A stretch of 34,947 nt of DNA from Oscillospiraceae bacterium (GCA_017465025.1 JAFTXM010000095.1:1-34947); one strand, 5' to 3'; positions 15,246 through 24,216 are shown, counted from the stretch's first letter. Notes: a model not told the origin generated them from the sequence alone. Program-made: numbers and translations.

Positions 15246-16340
15246 ATGTCCAGTAAATTGTTCCAGAATGTGATCATTCAGATGAAGGACGCGGTGGATC
15301 GCACCATTGGCGTCGTAGACGAACAGGGCTTTGTAGTAGCCAGCAACGAGCTTGCCATTATCGGCTCCCGGCTCGATGATTTTCACCTTTACGATTTTGA
15401 CGGGGAGAACAGCGCAGTCATTACCGAGAACAGGGTTTACTGCCCCCTCTCTTCCGACAGCACCAAGCTCGATTTTGCCGCCTTTGCCGAGGGCACCGAT
15501 CCTCTGACGAAAACTATCTGTGCTGTGTCTGCTGTGGCCTTCAACGAGGCCAAGAGCAATTATGAGGAAAAGCACAACAAGGCTGCCTTTGTGAAGAATA
15601 TCATTTCCGACAATATTCTTCCCGGTGATGTCTACGTGCGTGCCAAGGAACTGCACTTTGTCACTGATGAACCCCGCTGCGTCTTTCTTGTGCGCCAGTT
15701 GGAAAATTCCGATGTTGCTGCGGTGGAGCTTATCCAGCGCCTTTTCCCCGACAGACAGAAGGACTTTGTCCTCAACATCAATGAGACCGATGTTGTCATC
15801 GTCAAGACTCTGCCCAATTTCAACTGCTCTGACGAGATATACAAGACTGCCTGTGAGATAGAGAAGCTTCTGCACGAGGAGCTGGGCATCAAGACCGTCA
15901 TAGGCATCAGCACCAATGCCCGCCACCTGCGTGAGCTGTCCGACAGATATAAGGAAGCTCAGGCTGCCATTGAGGTAGGCCGCGTGTTTGAAAGCGAAAA
16001 GACCATCATCAACTATGAAACTCTGGGCCTGGGCCGTATAATCTACCAGCTGCCCACCACTCTCTGCGAGATGTTCCTCAATGAGGTCTTCAAGAAAAGC
16101 CCCATCGACACTCTCGATGAGGACACACTGGACACCATCAACCGCTTTTTTGAAAATAACCTCAACGTCTCCGAGACCTCCCGCAAGCTCTATGTTCACC
16201 GCAACACTCTGGTGTACCGTCTTGAGAAGATCAAGAAGATCACCGGCCTTGACCTGAGAGAGTTTGACCATGCCATTGTGTTCAAGGTGGCGATGATGGT
16301 CAAGATGTATCTTGACTCTCTCAACGGCTCCAAGTTTTAA
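15246..16340 (+). CDS. CdaR/PucR-type transcriptional regulator with C-terminal HTH
   Basis: A 364-residue cytoplasmic protein. The ATG at 15246 is chosen for GGAGG 9 bases upstream. The C-terminal segment (about 303-340, NLNVSETSRKLYVHRNTLVYR) is the PucR C-terminal helix-turn-helix (HTH_30), which also ends CdaR. The N-terminal about 100 residues look like a small sensor-like domain, and the middle (130-260) resembles the degenerate GGDEF-like domain found in this family. Members respond to sugar diacids, purines or amino acids. Here it sits 68 bases upstream of ftsE on the same strand, so it may regulate, or simply be co-transcribed with, the cell-division and hydrolase genes. The ligand is unknown. 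Confidence 0.85.
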   Translation: MSSKLFQNVIIQMKDAVDRTIGVVDEQGFVVASNELAIIGSRLDDFHLYDFDGENSAVITENRVYCPLSSDSTKLDFAAFAEGTDPLTKTICAVSAVAFNEAKSNYEEKHNKAAFVKNIISDNILPGDVYVRAKELHFVTDEPRCVFLVRQLENSDVAAVELIQRLFPDRQKDFVLNINETDVVIVKTLPNFNCSDEIYKTACEIEKLLHEELGIKTVIGISTNARHLRELSDRYKEAQAAIEVGRVFESEKTIINYETLGLGRIIYQLPTTLCEMFLNEVFKKSPIDTLDEDTLDTINRFFENNLNVSETSRKLYVHRNTLVYRLEKIKKITGLDLREFDHAIVFKVAMMVKMYLDSLNGSKF

Positions 16341-16408
16341 GGAAAATTAAAGCTTTTGATGATAAAATAAAACATCTTTATTGATATTTCTGGAGGACAG
16401 ATAAAGAT

Positions 16409-17101
16409 ATGGTTCTAATGAGGAATGTGACCAAGGTCTACGAGAGCAGCAATACTCTCGCTCTTGACGGGGTTGACCTTACGATTAATGAGGGCGAGTT
16501 CGTCTTTCTTGTTGGCCCTTCCGGTTCCGGCAAAACCACTATAATGAAGCTTATCACCGGTGAGGTGCGCGCCACCTCCGGTCAGGTCATCGTCAATGAC
16601 TTTGACATTACCAATATAAAGCGCTCCAAGCTCCCCAAGGTGCGCCGTACTCTCGGCGTTATCTTCCAGGACTACCGCCTTATCGAGAATATGACGGTGT
16701 ATGACAATGTGGCTTTCGCAATGCGTGTTGTGGGCGCATCCGCCCGCGCTATCAGAAAGCGCGTACCCTACGTTCTGGAGCTGGTCGGCCTTGAGGGCCG
16801 CGAAAAGCGCCTGCCTACCGAGCTTTCCGGCGGTGAGCAGCAGCGTGTGGCCATTGCCCGCGCACTGGTCAACAACCCCCGCATGATAGTGGCCGACGAG
16901 CCTACCGGCAACCTTGACCCTGTACGCAGCCTTGAGCTTATGCTTCTTTTTGAGAAGATAAACGAGATGGGCACCACCATTATGGTGGTCACCCACGAGA
17001 AGGAACTGGTCAATGCTTTTGCAAAGCGCGTCATCACCATAGATGGCAGCCATATCATTAGCGACGGAATGGATGGGTATTTCGGATATGAGTTTGAGTA
17101 G
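16409..17101 (+). CDS. ftsE: Cell division ATP-binding protein FtsE
   Basis: A 230-residue ABC ATPase with Walker [10 protein letters not shown] (residues 36-44), the Q-loop (FQDY), signature LSGGEQQR, Walker [13 protein letters not shown] and an H-loop in VTHEKE. This is FtsE, which works with FtsX on the cytoplasmic membrane face to activate extracellular peptidoglycan hydrolases rather than to transport. GGAGG stands 12 bases before the ATG. It ends in TAG and overlaps ftsX by 14 bases, which shows that TAG is a real stop here. The two M23 genes just downstream are the likely hydrolase partners. Confidence 0.95.
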   Translation: MVLMRNVTKVYESSNTLALDGVDLTINEGEFVFLVGPSGSGKTTIMKLITGEVRATSGQVIVNDFDITNIKRSKLPKVRRTLGVIFQDYRLIENMTVYDNVAFAMRVVGASARAIRKRVPYVLELVGLEGREKRLPTELSGGEQQRVAIARALVNNPRMIVADEPTGNLDPVRSLELMLLFEKINEMGTTIMVVTHEKELVNAFAKRVITIDGSHIISDGMDGYFGYEFE

Positions 17102-17975
17102 AAGCGGTTATCTTATTCGCGAAGGCTTCCGCAGCATCACAACGCACGGCTTTATGTCCTTCGCCTCAGTGACTATCATAATGGCCTGCCTTATCATCAT
17201 GGGCAGCGTGTCACTGCTTTCTGTTAATATTGACGTTCTTATAAAGGATCTGGAAAACCAGAACGAGATGGTGGCATTTGTGGATGACTCTATCTCTGAC
17301 ATTGAGGAAGCCCGCAACCTCGGTATTTACATAGGGGATACCCCCAATGTGGCAGAAGCGGAGTTCGTTTCCCGTACCGATGCTATGGATGCGTTTATGA
17401 GCAAGTACGATGCTTCTCTCATGGAAGGCATTGATGAGACTGTGTTCCGCCACCGCTTTGTGGTCACCCTTCTGGACATTTCCGCCATGGCGGAGACTAA
17501 GGCTGCCCTTGAGAATATCACCGGTATAGCCAAGGTCAATGCCCACCTTGAGTACGCAAAAACCTTTGTGACCATCCGCAACGTGGTCACCGTCGTGTCC
17601 CTTGCCCTTATATGCATGCTGGTGTTTGTGTCCATCTTCATCATGTCCAACACCATCAAGCTTGCCACCTTCGGTCGCCGCGAGGAGATAGCCATCATGA
17701 AGATGGTTGGCGCAAATAACTCCTTTATCCGTATGCCCTTCATTATCGAGGGTCTTGTTCTGGGTATTCTGGGCGGCGGTCTCGCCTTCTTTGCCGAGTG
17801 GGGCATTTATGAGCTTCTCACCGGCAAGCTGATGGCAAGCTTTACCGGCAGCTTTATTTCAATAGTGCCTTTCAGGTCCGTTGCACTTGTTGTGCTTATA
17901 CTGTATCTGGGTACCGGCGTTGTGGTCGGTGCTGTTGGCGGCACCAACGCCATCAGAAACTACCTGAAAGTGTAA
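17088..17975 (+). CDS. ftsX: Cell division protein FtsX
   Basis: A 295-residue membrane protein. The ATG at 17088 is chosen because GGATGGG precedes it; the frame is open 15 codons further upstream inside ftsE. The layout is one N-terminal transmembrane segment (about 22-46), an extracellular loop domain (about 50-155), then three transmembrane segments and a FtsX-type ABC2 membrane domain. The extracellular loop normally contacts peptidoglycan hydrolases or their activators. It overlaps ftsE by 14 bases and is followed 66 bases later by the first M23 peptidase gene, an order seen in many Firmicutes. Confidence 0.95.
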   Translation: MSLSRSGYLIREGFRSITTHGFMSFASVTIIMACLIIMGSVSLLSVNIDVLIKDLENQNEMVAFVDDSISDIEEARNLGIYIGDTPNVAEAEFVSRTDAMDAFMSKYDASLMEGIDETVFRHRFVVTLLDISAMAETKAALENITGIAKVNAHLEYAKTFVTIRNVVTVVSLALICMLVFVSIFIMSNTIKLATFGRREEIAIMKMVGANNSFIRMPFIIEGLVLGILGGGLAFFAEWGIYELLTGKLMASFTGSFISIVPFRSVALVVLILYLGTGVVVGAVGGTNAIRNYLKV

Positions 17976-18041
17976 TAATACCCCGGGTATTTGGCGCGTA
18001 TGCGCCCGGTGCCCTCCCCGACAATGGAGGAAATATATTTA

Positions 18042-19340
18042 ATGAAGAAAAACAAGAAGTTTGTCCATATCGTTGCCATGATTCTGGCTGTGCTGATGGT
18101 GTTGTCGCTGCTGGTCAGCTTTGTTCCCGTCTATGCCAGCGCCCAGGTCACACAGGCCGATATAGACGCTGTCAGAAGTGAAAGAAACAGGCTCTCTGCC
18201 AAGGTGGATGAGTGCAAGGAGCGTCTCGAGCTTTTAAAAACTCAGGAGGCCAATGTACTTGAAACCAAGGCCGCTCTCACCGAGCAGAACCGTCTCGCCC
18301 AGGAGCAGATCGACCTTATCCAGACCCAGATCGATATCTATTCCGATATGATCGCGGTCAAGGCACAGGAGCTTGATGAGGCCATCAACAGGGAAGAGCG
18401 CCAGCTCCAGCGCTACCGCACCAGAGTGCGTGCAATGGAGGAAAACGGCGGCTATAATATCCTTGCTATCCTGCTCAACTCCTCTGATTTTGGTGAGCTT
18501 ATGTCCGGTGTGGACGATATGGGCGAGATAATGGAGTCTGACAGGGCTCTTGAGGACGCTTACATAGCAGCCCGTGAGGAGACCGAAGAGGTCAAGGCCG
18601 GCTACGAGGCTGAAAAGGCTGAGTACGAAGGCCAGCAGGCCGAGCTTCGCGCCGAACAGGAAGCCCTGAAAATCCAGATGGACGAGACTACTGCCATGCT
18701 TGAGGCTCTGGCAGTGGAGATTGAGACGGCTATAGCCGAATATAAGGCTGCAGAGGCTGCAGAAGCCGCCGCAGCAGCGGAGATAACCAACATAATTGCT
18801 CAGTACAATGCCCAGAAGGCCGCAGCCCTTGCCGCCCAGCAGCAACAGCAGCAGCAGGTGGTAAATCCTGACGGCTCTGTTACTCAGGTCACCACCCCCG
18901 CACAGCCCTCTGCCCCCTCCGGTACCGGCTCTCTGGTCTGGCCTGTGCCCTCCAGCATGACCATCACCAGCCGCTACGGCAACCGTAGCGACCCCTTTAC
19001 CGGTGCCACTGCCTACCATAGCGGCATTGATATAGACGGCTTCAACAAGGCCGGCAACCCCATCATTGCAGCAGACAGCGGTACAGTCGTTACCGCCTCC
19101 AGCAACAGCGGCTACGGCAACTATGTCATCATAGACCACGGCGGCATGAAAACTGTCTACGCTCATATGTCCGGTTTTGCCGTGTCCACAGGACAGGCTG
19201 TAAGCCAGGGACAGACGATAGGATATCTGGGCGATACTGGCCGCGCCACTGGTGTTCACCTGCACTTTGAGGTTTATGTAGGTGAAAGCAGGACTGACCC
19301 CGCCGCATATTTCAGCGGCATGTCATATTACAATTGCTGA
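18042..19340 (+). CDS. Murein hydrolase activator-like M23 peptidase with coiled coil (first copy)
   Basis: A 432-residue exported protein. The ATG at 18042 has GGAGG about 11 bases upstream; the frame is open further up. A signal peptide covers about residues 1-33. A long coiled coil (about 36-265, with the ALEDAYIAAR stretch) resembles EnvC/PcsB. A Gln-rich linker of about six Gln follows. The C-terminal LytM/M23 domain has all zinc ligands: His326 and Asp330 in HSGID, and His408 in HLHF. It should therefore be an active endopeptidase, unlike degenerate EnvC. FtsEX just upstream is its probable regulator. It shares strong identity with the next gene, indicating tandem duplication. Confidence 0.9.
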   Translation: MKKNKKFVHIVAMILAVLMVLSLLVSFVPVYASAQVTQADIDAVRSERNRLSAKVDECKERLELLKTQEANVLETKAALTEQNRLAQEQIDLIQTQIDIYSDMIAVKAQELDEAINREERQLQRYRTRVRAMEENGGYNILAILLNSSDFGELMSGVDDMGEIMESDRALEDAYIAAREETEEVKAGYEAEKAEYEGQQAELRAEQEALKIQMDETTAMLEALAVEIETAIAEYKAAEAAEAAAAAEITNIIAQYNAQKAAALAAQQQQQQQVVNPDGSVTQVTTPAQPSAPSGTGSLVWPVPSSMTITSRYGNRSDPFTGATAYHSGIDIDGFNKAGNPIIAADSGTVVTASSNSGYGNYVIIDHGGMKTVYAHMSGFAVSTGQAVSQGQTIGYLGDTGRATGVHLHFEVYVGESRTDPAAYFSGMSYYNC

Positions 19341-19355
19341 TAAAGAGTTGATAAT

Positions 19356-20567
19356 ATGCTTTTTTCCAGAAAGAAAAAGCTTTTTTGTGGGATACTTTCC
19401 CTTGTCCTCATCCTCTCGGCCTTTCCCATCGGGGCTCAGGCTGTATCCGAGGAGGAGCTGGATGTGCTCAAGGCTGAGCGCGATGCACTGGTAAGACAGC
19501 GTCAGACCCAGCAGAAGCTCGTAAACGAGCTTCGGGAGCAGCAGGCGGGCGTGCTTGAAGTCAAGCAGGCTCTGGATGAGAGAAATACCTTTACCATCTG
19601 GCAGCTGGAGCTTACCCGACAGGAAATTGAGCTTTACAACCACATGATCGCAGAGAAGAACATGGAGGTTGAAGAGGCTCTCCGCCTTGAGACCGAGCAG
19701 CTTGAAAGATACCGCGTACGCGTCCGGGCAATGGAGGAAAACGGCAATACAGGCTTTCTTGACCTGCTGCTGAATACCTCTGACCTTGGCGAATTTCTCA
19801 CCGCTATGGACGATATGGGTGAGATAATGGAGTCTGACAGAGCTCTTGAGGATGCTTATATCGCCGCCAGAATGAATACCGAGAAGGTTCGCGCCGAGTA
19901 CGAGGACTATAAAATCAGCGTGGAGCTGATTCAGGCGGATTTGCAGGCTCAGCAGGCCGAGCTTGAAGCCGAGCTTGAGGAGGCAAACCAGCTTATAAAC
20001 CAGATAACGGCTGACATTGAGAGCAATGCTGCCATTCTGGAGGAGTTTGCCGCCGCTGAGAGACAGGCGGAGACCAATGTGGCCAATATGGTCATCGCTC
20101 TTGAGAAGGAGCGCAAGGCCAAGGAGGCGGCAATGGTCAAGGGTACCGGCTCCTTTATCTGGCCTGCCCCCACCAGCACCTATCTCACCAGCCGCTTCGG
20201 CCTTCGTGTCCATCCCGTCACAGGCGTCCAGAAAAGCCATACAGGCATCGATATCGGTGCAGGTGCCGGTGATAATGCCCTTGCCGCAGATGGCGGGACA
20301 GTCACTATGGCCGGGTGGAACGGCGGCTATGGCAACTGCGTCATGATTGACCACGGCAACGGCTATAAGACCCTCTACGCCCATCTTTCGTCCATTTCCG
20401 TGGCAAAGGGCGCGGTGGTGGACAAGGGTGCAGTGGTAGGCTACGTGGGCAGTACAGGTGTTTCCACCGGACCGCATCTTCACTTTGAGGTCTGGTCGGG
20501 AGAGTCCCGTATTGACCCCGAGCAGTTCTACAGCGGACTGACTTTCTCTCCCAATGCGGGAGTTTAA
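19356..20567 (+). CDS. Murein hydrolase activator-like M23 peptidase with coiled coil (second copy)
   Basis: A 403-residue exported protein starting at the ATG behind AAAGAG, 15 bases after the first copy. A signal peptide covers about residues 1-28. A coiled coil runs to about 255 and shares RVRAMEENG and the GEIMESDRALEDAYIAAR block with the first copy. The M23 domain keeps its zinc ligands His295, Asp299 and His376, so it should be catalytic. It lacks the Gln-rich linker of the first copy. Two active paralogs beside ftsEX may give partly different targets or timing in division or sporulation. Confidence 0.9.
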   Translation: MLFSRKKKLFCGILSLVLILSAFPIGAQAVSEEELDVLKAERDALVRQRQTQQKLVNELREQQAGVLEVKQALDERNTFTIWQLELTRQEIELYNHMIAEKNMEVEEALRLETEQLERYRVRVRAMEENGNTGFLDLLLNTSDLGEFLTAMDDMGEIMESDRALEDAYIAARMNTEKVRAEYEDYKISVELIQADLQAQQAELEAELEEANQLINQITADIESNAAILEEFAAAERQAETNVANMVIALEKERKAKEAAMVKGTGSFIWPAPTSTYLTSRFGLRVHPVTGVQKSHTGIDIGAGAGDNALAADGGTVTMAGWNGGYGNCVMIDHGNGYKTLYAHLSSISVAKGAVVDKGAVVGYVGSTGVSTGPHLHFEVWSGESRIDPEQFYSGLTFSPNAGV

Positions 20568-20582
20568 AGGTAAAATATCGAC

Positions 20583-20612
20583 CCGGACAGCCTCTTTTCA
20601 GGGACTGTCCGG
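20583..20612 (+). terminator. Hairpin between the second M23 gene and the S41 peptidase gene
   Basis: CCGGACAG (20583-20590) and CTGTCCGG (20605-20612) form an 8-bp stem with an internal CCT/AGG extension. The T run that follows is short, so it is a weak terminator or an attenuating hairpin. A second small hairpin (GCCGC/GCGGC, 20647-20661) lies just before the next ribosome binding site. Confidence 0.5.
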
Positions 20613-20675
20613 TTTGGCTGAAAAGCCGCATTAATTTCTTGATTTGCCGCTGCGTGCGGCAGAACGGAGGATGCT

Positions 20676-21923
20676 TTGAAAAGATTATTCCGCAGGCTGA
20701 TGTATAATCTGGGCAGTCTTATAAGTGCCTTTTTCAACATCGGCATTTCCCTGAAATTCGTCATCCTTGTCTGTGTCATCCTGACGGCAGGCACTTACTT
20801 TATCACCAACAAAGTGGCCATTGACAATGTTGGCGGCACTGAGGACTATGCCGAGGCCATGCGCTACATAGAGATAAAGGATATAGTGGACGAAAAGTTC
20901 ATCGACACGGTGGACAGGGGCTCAATGGGGGACTCTGCTGCGGCTGCCATGGTAGCCGGCCTTGGCGATAAATGGAGTTATTTTATGTCCTCTGATGAGT
21001 ATAAGACCTATCAGCTCTATTCCTCCGATGAATATTCAGATATCGGTCTTAGCATAATGAAGGATGACAGCGGCGGCTATCAGGTCATCTCCGTCAATCC
21101 CGGCTCTCCCGCGGCATGGGCGGGTCTGACCCCCGGCATGGTCATCACCGATGTGGACGGGGAGGATGTTACGGCCTTTGATGCCGACTATGTCCGTCAG
21201 CTTATCCGCGGCAAGCTCAATACCGTTTTCACCCTTGGAATAAACTTCGGGCAGAACACTATCACCGTTGACTGCACAGGCTTCTATGTAAGCCCCGTAA
21301 GCTACCGTATGGAGAAAACAGAGGCCGGTTATATAAAGATAGACAACTTTGAGGCCGGCAGCGGTCAGGATGCAATAAATGCCATTGAGGAGCTTCTCTC
21401 CCAGAAGGCTGTTGCTCTGTGCATAGATTTACGCGGCAATCCCGGCGGCTTGAAAGCTGAAATTGCAAAGCTTCTGGACTATCTTCTTCCAAAAGGCGTT
21501 CTTTTCTCTGAAATGGACAAGGACGGCAATCAGAACGTGATCGAGTCCGACGGTATGTGCGTTCAGATTCCCATCGTCGTGCTGATAAATACTGAAACAT
21601 ACAGTGAGGCCGAGCTTTTTGCTGCCGTGCTTCAGGAGTATAACTGGGCGCTTCTGATGGGTGAGCCTACCAGCGGCAGAACAAGGACCCAGTCCACAGT
21701 GGAGCTGGCAGACGGCAGCGCCATCCGCCTTTCCACCAAGACCTATCTTACACCCAACGGCAATGACATCAGCACCAACGGCGGCGTTGTTCCCGACTCC
21801 ATTGTTTTCAACACCGACGCATCCGCCACAGGTACTACAGAGGGTACTACCGGCGTTTCCGACGGTACTGCCAGTACCTCCGCCGATGATCAGCTCATGG
21901 CGGCCCTCAAATATTTGAGTTGA
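20676..21923 (+). CDS. S41 family (CtpA-like) C-terminal processing peptidase with Arg at the expected Lys
   Basis: A 415-residue membrane-anchored protein. The start is TTG at 20676, behind GGAGG, because the upstream ATG is followed at once by a stop. There is one N-terminal transmembrane segment (about 27-46). A PDZ domain spans about 118-200 (SDIGLSIMKD...GSPAAWAGL). The S41 core follows, with DLRGNPGG at 251-258. Ser310 (TYSEAEL) aligns with the nucleophile. The position of the general-base Lys (family GxxTxGKG) holds Arg335 in EPTSGRTRTQ. It may be weakened or inactive. It is the last gene of the ftsEX/M23 block; its stop overlaps the -35 box of the greA promoter. Confidence 0.88.
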   Translation: MKRLFRRLMYNLGSLISAFFNIGISLKFVILVCVILTAGTYFITNKVAIDNVGGTEDYAEAMRYIEIKDIVDEKFIDTVDRGSMGDSAAAAMVAGLGDKWSYFMSSDEYKTYQLYSSDEYSDIGLSIMKDDSGGYQVISVNPGSPAAWAGLTPGMVITDVDGEDVTAFDADYVRQLIRGKLNTVFTLGINFGQNTITVDCTGFYVSPVSYRMEKTEAGYIKIDNFEAGSGQDAINAIEELLSQKAVALCIDLRGNPGGLKAEIAKLLDYLLPKGVLFSEMDKDGNQNVIESDGMCVQIPIVVLINTETYSEAELFAAVLQEYNWALLMGEPTSGRTRTQSTVELADGSAIRLSTKTYLTPNGNDISTNGGVVPDSIVFNTDASATGTTEGTTGVSDGTASTSADDQLMAALKYLS

Positions 21924-21948
21924 CACAGAGGAACTTTATTTATATAAT
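21920..21948 (+). promoter_or_regulatory. Perfect-consensus promoter of greA-lysS
   Basis: TTGACA (21920-21925), a 17-base spacer and TATAAT (21943-21948). The -35 box overlaps the stop of the S41 peptidase gene. A second TATAAT (about 21991) closer to greA lacks a good -35. Confidence 0.8.
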
Positions 21949-22017
21949 ATCCATTTGTGTACAGCGTATTTCAAAGAACGAATAATTGCTTATAATAACA
22001 AAAAAGGGGACTTATTG

Positions 22018-22506
22018 ATGACTAATTCTAACAGATTTAAAATGAGTCAGGAGCGCCTTGACGCTCTCAAGGAGGAACTGTACTATCTGGAAACAGTCAG
22101 AGAAAAAGAAGTTTCCGAGCTGATCAAGGAAGCCAGAAGCTTCGGCGATCTGAGCGAAAACAGTGAGTATGACGAAGCCAAGACCGAGCAGGGCAAGCTT
22201 TACTCCAAGATAGCTGAGATCAAAAAGCTCATTGAAAACGCAGAGATCGTCGACAACATGGAGCTGAACGCCCCCAAGGACACTGTTACTCTTGGCAGTA
22301 TCGTCACTGTTCTTGATATGGAGGATGATTTTGAGGAGCGCTATGAGATAGTCGGCTCTCAGGAAGCAAATCCCAAGGCTGGCAGAATCTCTGATGACTC
22401 TCCCGTAGGTAAGGGTCTCCACGGTCATAAGGCCGGCGAAGAGGTCAGCATTGAGGCTCCCGGCGGTGTCATCCGTCTGAAGATAGTCTCCGTGGAGAAT
22501 AACTGA
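22018..22506 (+). CDS. greA: Transcription elongation factor GreA
   Basis: A 162-residue cytoplasmic protein. The ATG at 22018 follows AAGGGG by 8 bases; an in-frame start at 21955 is less likely because the GreA N-terminus begins here. The N-terminal coiled coil carries the acidic tip DLSENSEYDEA (about residues 43-53), which enters the RNA polymerase channel to trigger cleavage of stalled transcripts. The C-terminal domain ends in the usual GGVIRLKI. Length is standard. It is co-transcribed with lysS, an arrangement common in Clostridia. Confidence 0.95.
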   Translation: MTNSNRFKMSQERLDALKEELYYLETVREKEVSELIKEARSFGDLSENSEYDEAKTEQGKLYSKIAEIKKLIENAEIVDNMELNAPKDTVTLGSIVTVLDMEDDFEERYEIVGSQEANPKAGRISDDSPVGKGLHGHKAGEEVSIEAPGGVIRLKIVSVENN

Positions 22507-22516
22507 CAGTATATCA

Positions 22517-22549
22517 GGCGCGGCTTTGCCGCGCCCTTGCTGAGTTTTT
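22517..22549 (+). terminator. Weak terminator-like hairpin between greA and lysS
   Basis: GGCGCGGC (22517-22524) and GCCGCGCC (22528-22535) form a very stable stem with a 3-base loop, but the T run (22544-22549) begins 9 bases later. An outer TCAG/CTGA pairing may bring it closer. It probably reduces rather than stops lysS transcription from the greA promoter. Confidence 0.55.
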
Positions 22550-22582
22550 GTAAATAAAGAATTTATATTAGGTGGTTTCATC

Positions 22583-24088
22583 ATGAGCGAAGTAACAAAC
22601 AACAACCAGCAGGCTCCCCAGCCCCAGCAGGAGCTTTCCGAGCTTCTCCAGATACGCCGCGATAAGCTCACGGCTCTCCAGAGTGAAGGCAGAGACCCTT
22701 TCCATCAGACCAAGTATGAAAGAAGTGCCTGGTCAGCTGAGATAAAGGCTGATTTTGATGCCTTTGAGAATAAGACCGTCTCCGTTGCAGGACGCATCAT
22801 GTCCAAGCGCGGTATGGGCAAGGCCATTTTCTGCCACATAAAGGATGATCGCGGCCTTATCCAGCTTTACATCAAGAAGGACGCTGTTTCCGAACAGGAA
22901 TTTGCCGACTTCCGCAAGTACGACATTGGCGACATAATCGGTGTTTCCGGTTTTGTTTTCAAAACCAAGACTGAGGAAATTTCCGTCCATGTGGAGAAGG
23001 TGACCCTTCTCTCCAAGTCTCTGCGCCCCCTGCCTGAAAAGTTCCACGGCATGACCAATACCGAGCTTAAGTACCGCCAGCGCTATGTGGACCTGATGGT
23101 CAATGATGACAGCCGCCGTAATTTTGAGATCCGCTCCCGCTTCATCAGCTTCATGCGCCGTTATCTGGACGGCCGCGGATATATGGAAGTGGAGACCCCT
23201 GTTCTCAATACTATTGCCGGTGGCGCCGCAGCCAGACCCTTTATCACTCACCACAACACCCTTGATATTGATATGTACCTTCGCATCGCCACCGAGCTTC
23301 CCCTCAAGCGCCTTATAGTCGGCGGCATTGAGCGCGTTTATGAGATAGGCCGTATCTTCCGCAACGAGGGTATGGACACCAAGCACAATCCGGAGTTCAC
23401 TACCGTTGAGCTTTACGAGGCCTATGCCGACTTCCACGATATGATGGACATTGCCGAGGGCATTATCTCCGGCGCTGCCAAGGAAATTCTGGGCACTTAC
23501 GAAGTCGAGTGGCAGGGTGAACAGATAGATCTCAGCCCCGGCTGGCGCAGACTGAGTATGGTTGACGCTGTACGTGAATATGTGGGTATCGACTTTGCTG
23601 CTATCTCCGATGATGCCGAGGCGGTCGCTGCTGCCAAGGCTATCGGCGTTGAGCTTTCCGATGCTGCAGAGAAGACCTGGGGCAACGCCCTCTACGCCTG
23701 CTTTGACCAGCGCGTTGAAGAGAAGCTTATCCAGCCCACCTTCATCACCATGTACCCGGTTGAGGTTTCTCCCCTCACCAAGCGGTCTCCCGCAGACCCC
23801 AGACTCACCGAGCGCTTTGAGCTTTTCGTCTGCCACAGTGAGCTGGCCAACGCCTACTCTGAGCTCAATGACCCCATTGACCAGCGTTACCGCTTTGAAA
23901 AGCAGGTCGAGCAGCGCGAGCGCGGCGACGATGAAACCGAAATGCTGGATGAGGACTTCCTGATGGCTCTGGAGTACGGTATGCCTCCCACCGGCGGCAT
24001 GGGTATGGGTATTGACCGCTGTGTCATGCTCCTGACCGGCTGCGCCTCTATAAGAGACGTTATCCTTTTCCCCACTATGAAGCCCTGA
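22583..24088 (+). CDS. lysS: Lysyl-tRNA synthetase, class II
   Basis: A 501-residue cytoplasmic enzyme that charges tRNA-Lys. The N-terminal OB-fold anticodon-binding domain (about 60-160) precedes the class II core: motif 2 is FRNEGMDTKHNPEFT (about 258-272) and motif 3 is the GMGMGIDR stretch near the C-terminus. Length is normal. AGGTGG precedes the ATG. A Gln/Pro-rich N-terminal stretch of about 20 residues is an ordinary extension. A terminator follows directly. Confidence 0.97.
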   Translation: MSEVTNNNQQAPQPQQELSELLQIRRDKLTALQSEGRDPFHQTKYERSAWSAEIKADFDAFENKTVSVAGRIMSKRGMGKAIFCHIKDDRGLIQLYIKKDAVSEQEFADFRKYDIGDIIGVSGFVFKTKTEEISVHVEKVTLLSKSLRPLPEKFHGMTNTELKYRQRYVDLMVNDDSRRNFEIRSRFISFMRRYLDGRGYMEVETPVLNTIAGGAAARPFITHHNTLDIDMYLRIATELPLKRLIVGGIERVYEIGRIFRNEGMDTKHNPEFTTVELYEAYADFHDMMDIAEGIISGAAKEILGTYEVEWQGEQIDLSPGWRRLSMVDAVREYVGIDFAAISDDAEAVAAAKAIGVELSDAAEKTWGNALYACFDQRVEEKLIQPTFITMYPVEVSPLTKRSPADPRLTERFELFVCHSELANAYSELNDPIDQRYRFEKQVEQRERGDDETEMLDEDFLMALEYGMPPTGGMGMGIDRCVMLLTGCASIRDVILFPTMKP

Positions 24089-24104
24089 AATCAATAAATT
24101 CTAT

Positions 24105-24143
24105 GACCCAAGATGCCTACTGGTATCTTGGGTCGTTTTGTTT
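24105..24143 (+). terminator. Intrinsic terminator of lysS
   Basis: GACCCAAGAT and ATCTTGGGTC form a perfect 10-bp stem with a 10-base loop, followed by GTTTTGTTTT. Confidence 0.9.
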
Positions 24144-24150
24144 TAGTTCA

Positions 24151-24167
24151 ACGGGAGTCGAACCCGT
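24151..24167 (-). other. tRNA T-arm-like fragment (possible tRNA relic)
   Basis: On the minus strand ACGGG-TTCGACT-CCCGT is an ideal T stem and loop, with the TTC of the T loop in place. No acceptor, D or anticodon arm is seen upstream, and no CCA follows. It lies between the lysS terminator and the minus-strand terminator at 24187. It may be the remnant of a deleted tRNA or of an attachment site, or chance. Confidence 0.35.
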
Positions 24168-24186
24168 ATTATGCCAGATATACATA

Positions 24187-24216
24187 AAACAAAAGGGCCA
24201 CCTGAGACGGTGGCCC
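24187..24216 (-). terminator. Intrinsic terminator of the trmH - pseudo-P-type ATPase operon
   Basis: On the minus strand GGGCCACC and GGTGGCCC form an 8-bp stem with a 6-base loop, followed by TTTTGTTTT. It is about 40 bases after the stop at 24260. Confidence 0.92.

Noticed and set aside
15132-16271. Open frame antisense to the CdaR-like gene
   Set aside because: It is a shadow of the regulator gene, without a ribosome binding site or known motif.
22733-24094. Open frame antisense to lysS
   Set aside because: The lysS reading is unmistakable; the opposite strand shows only shadow coding.
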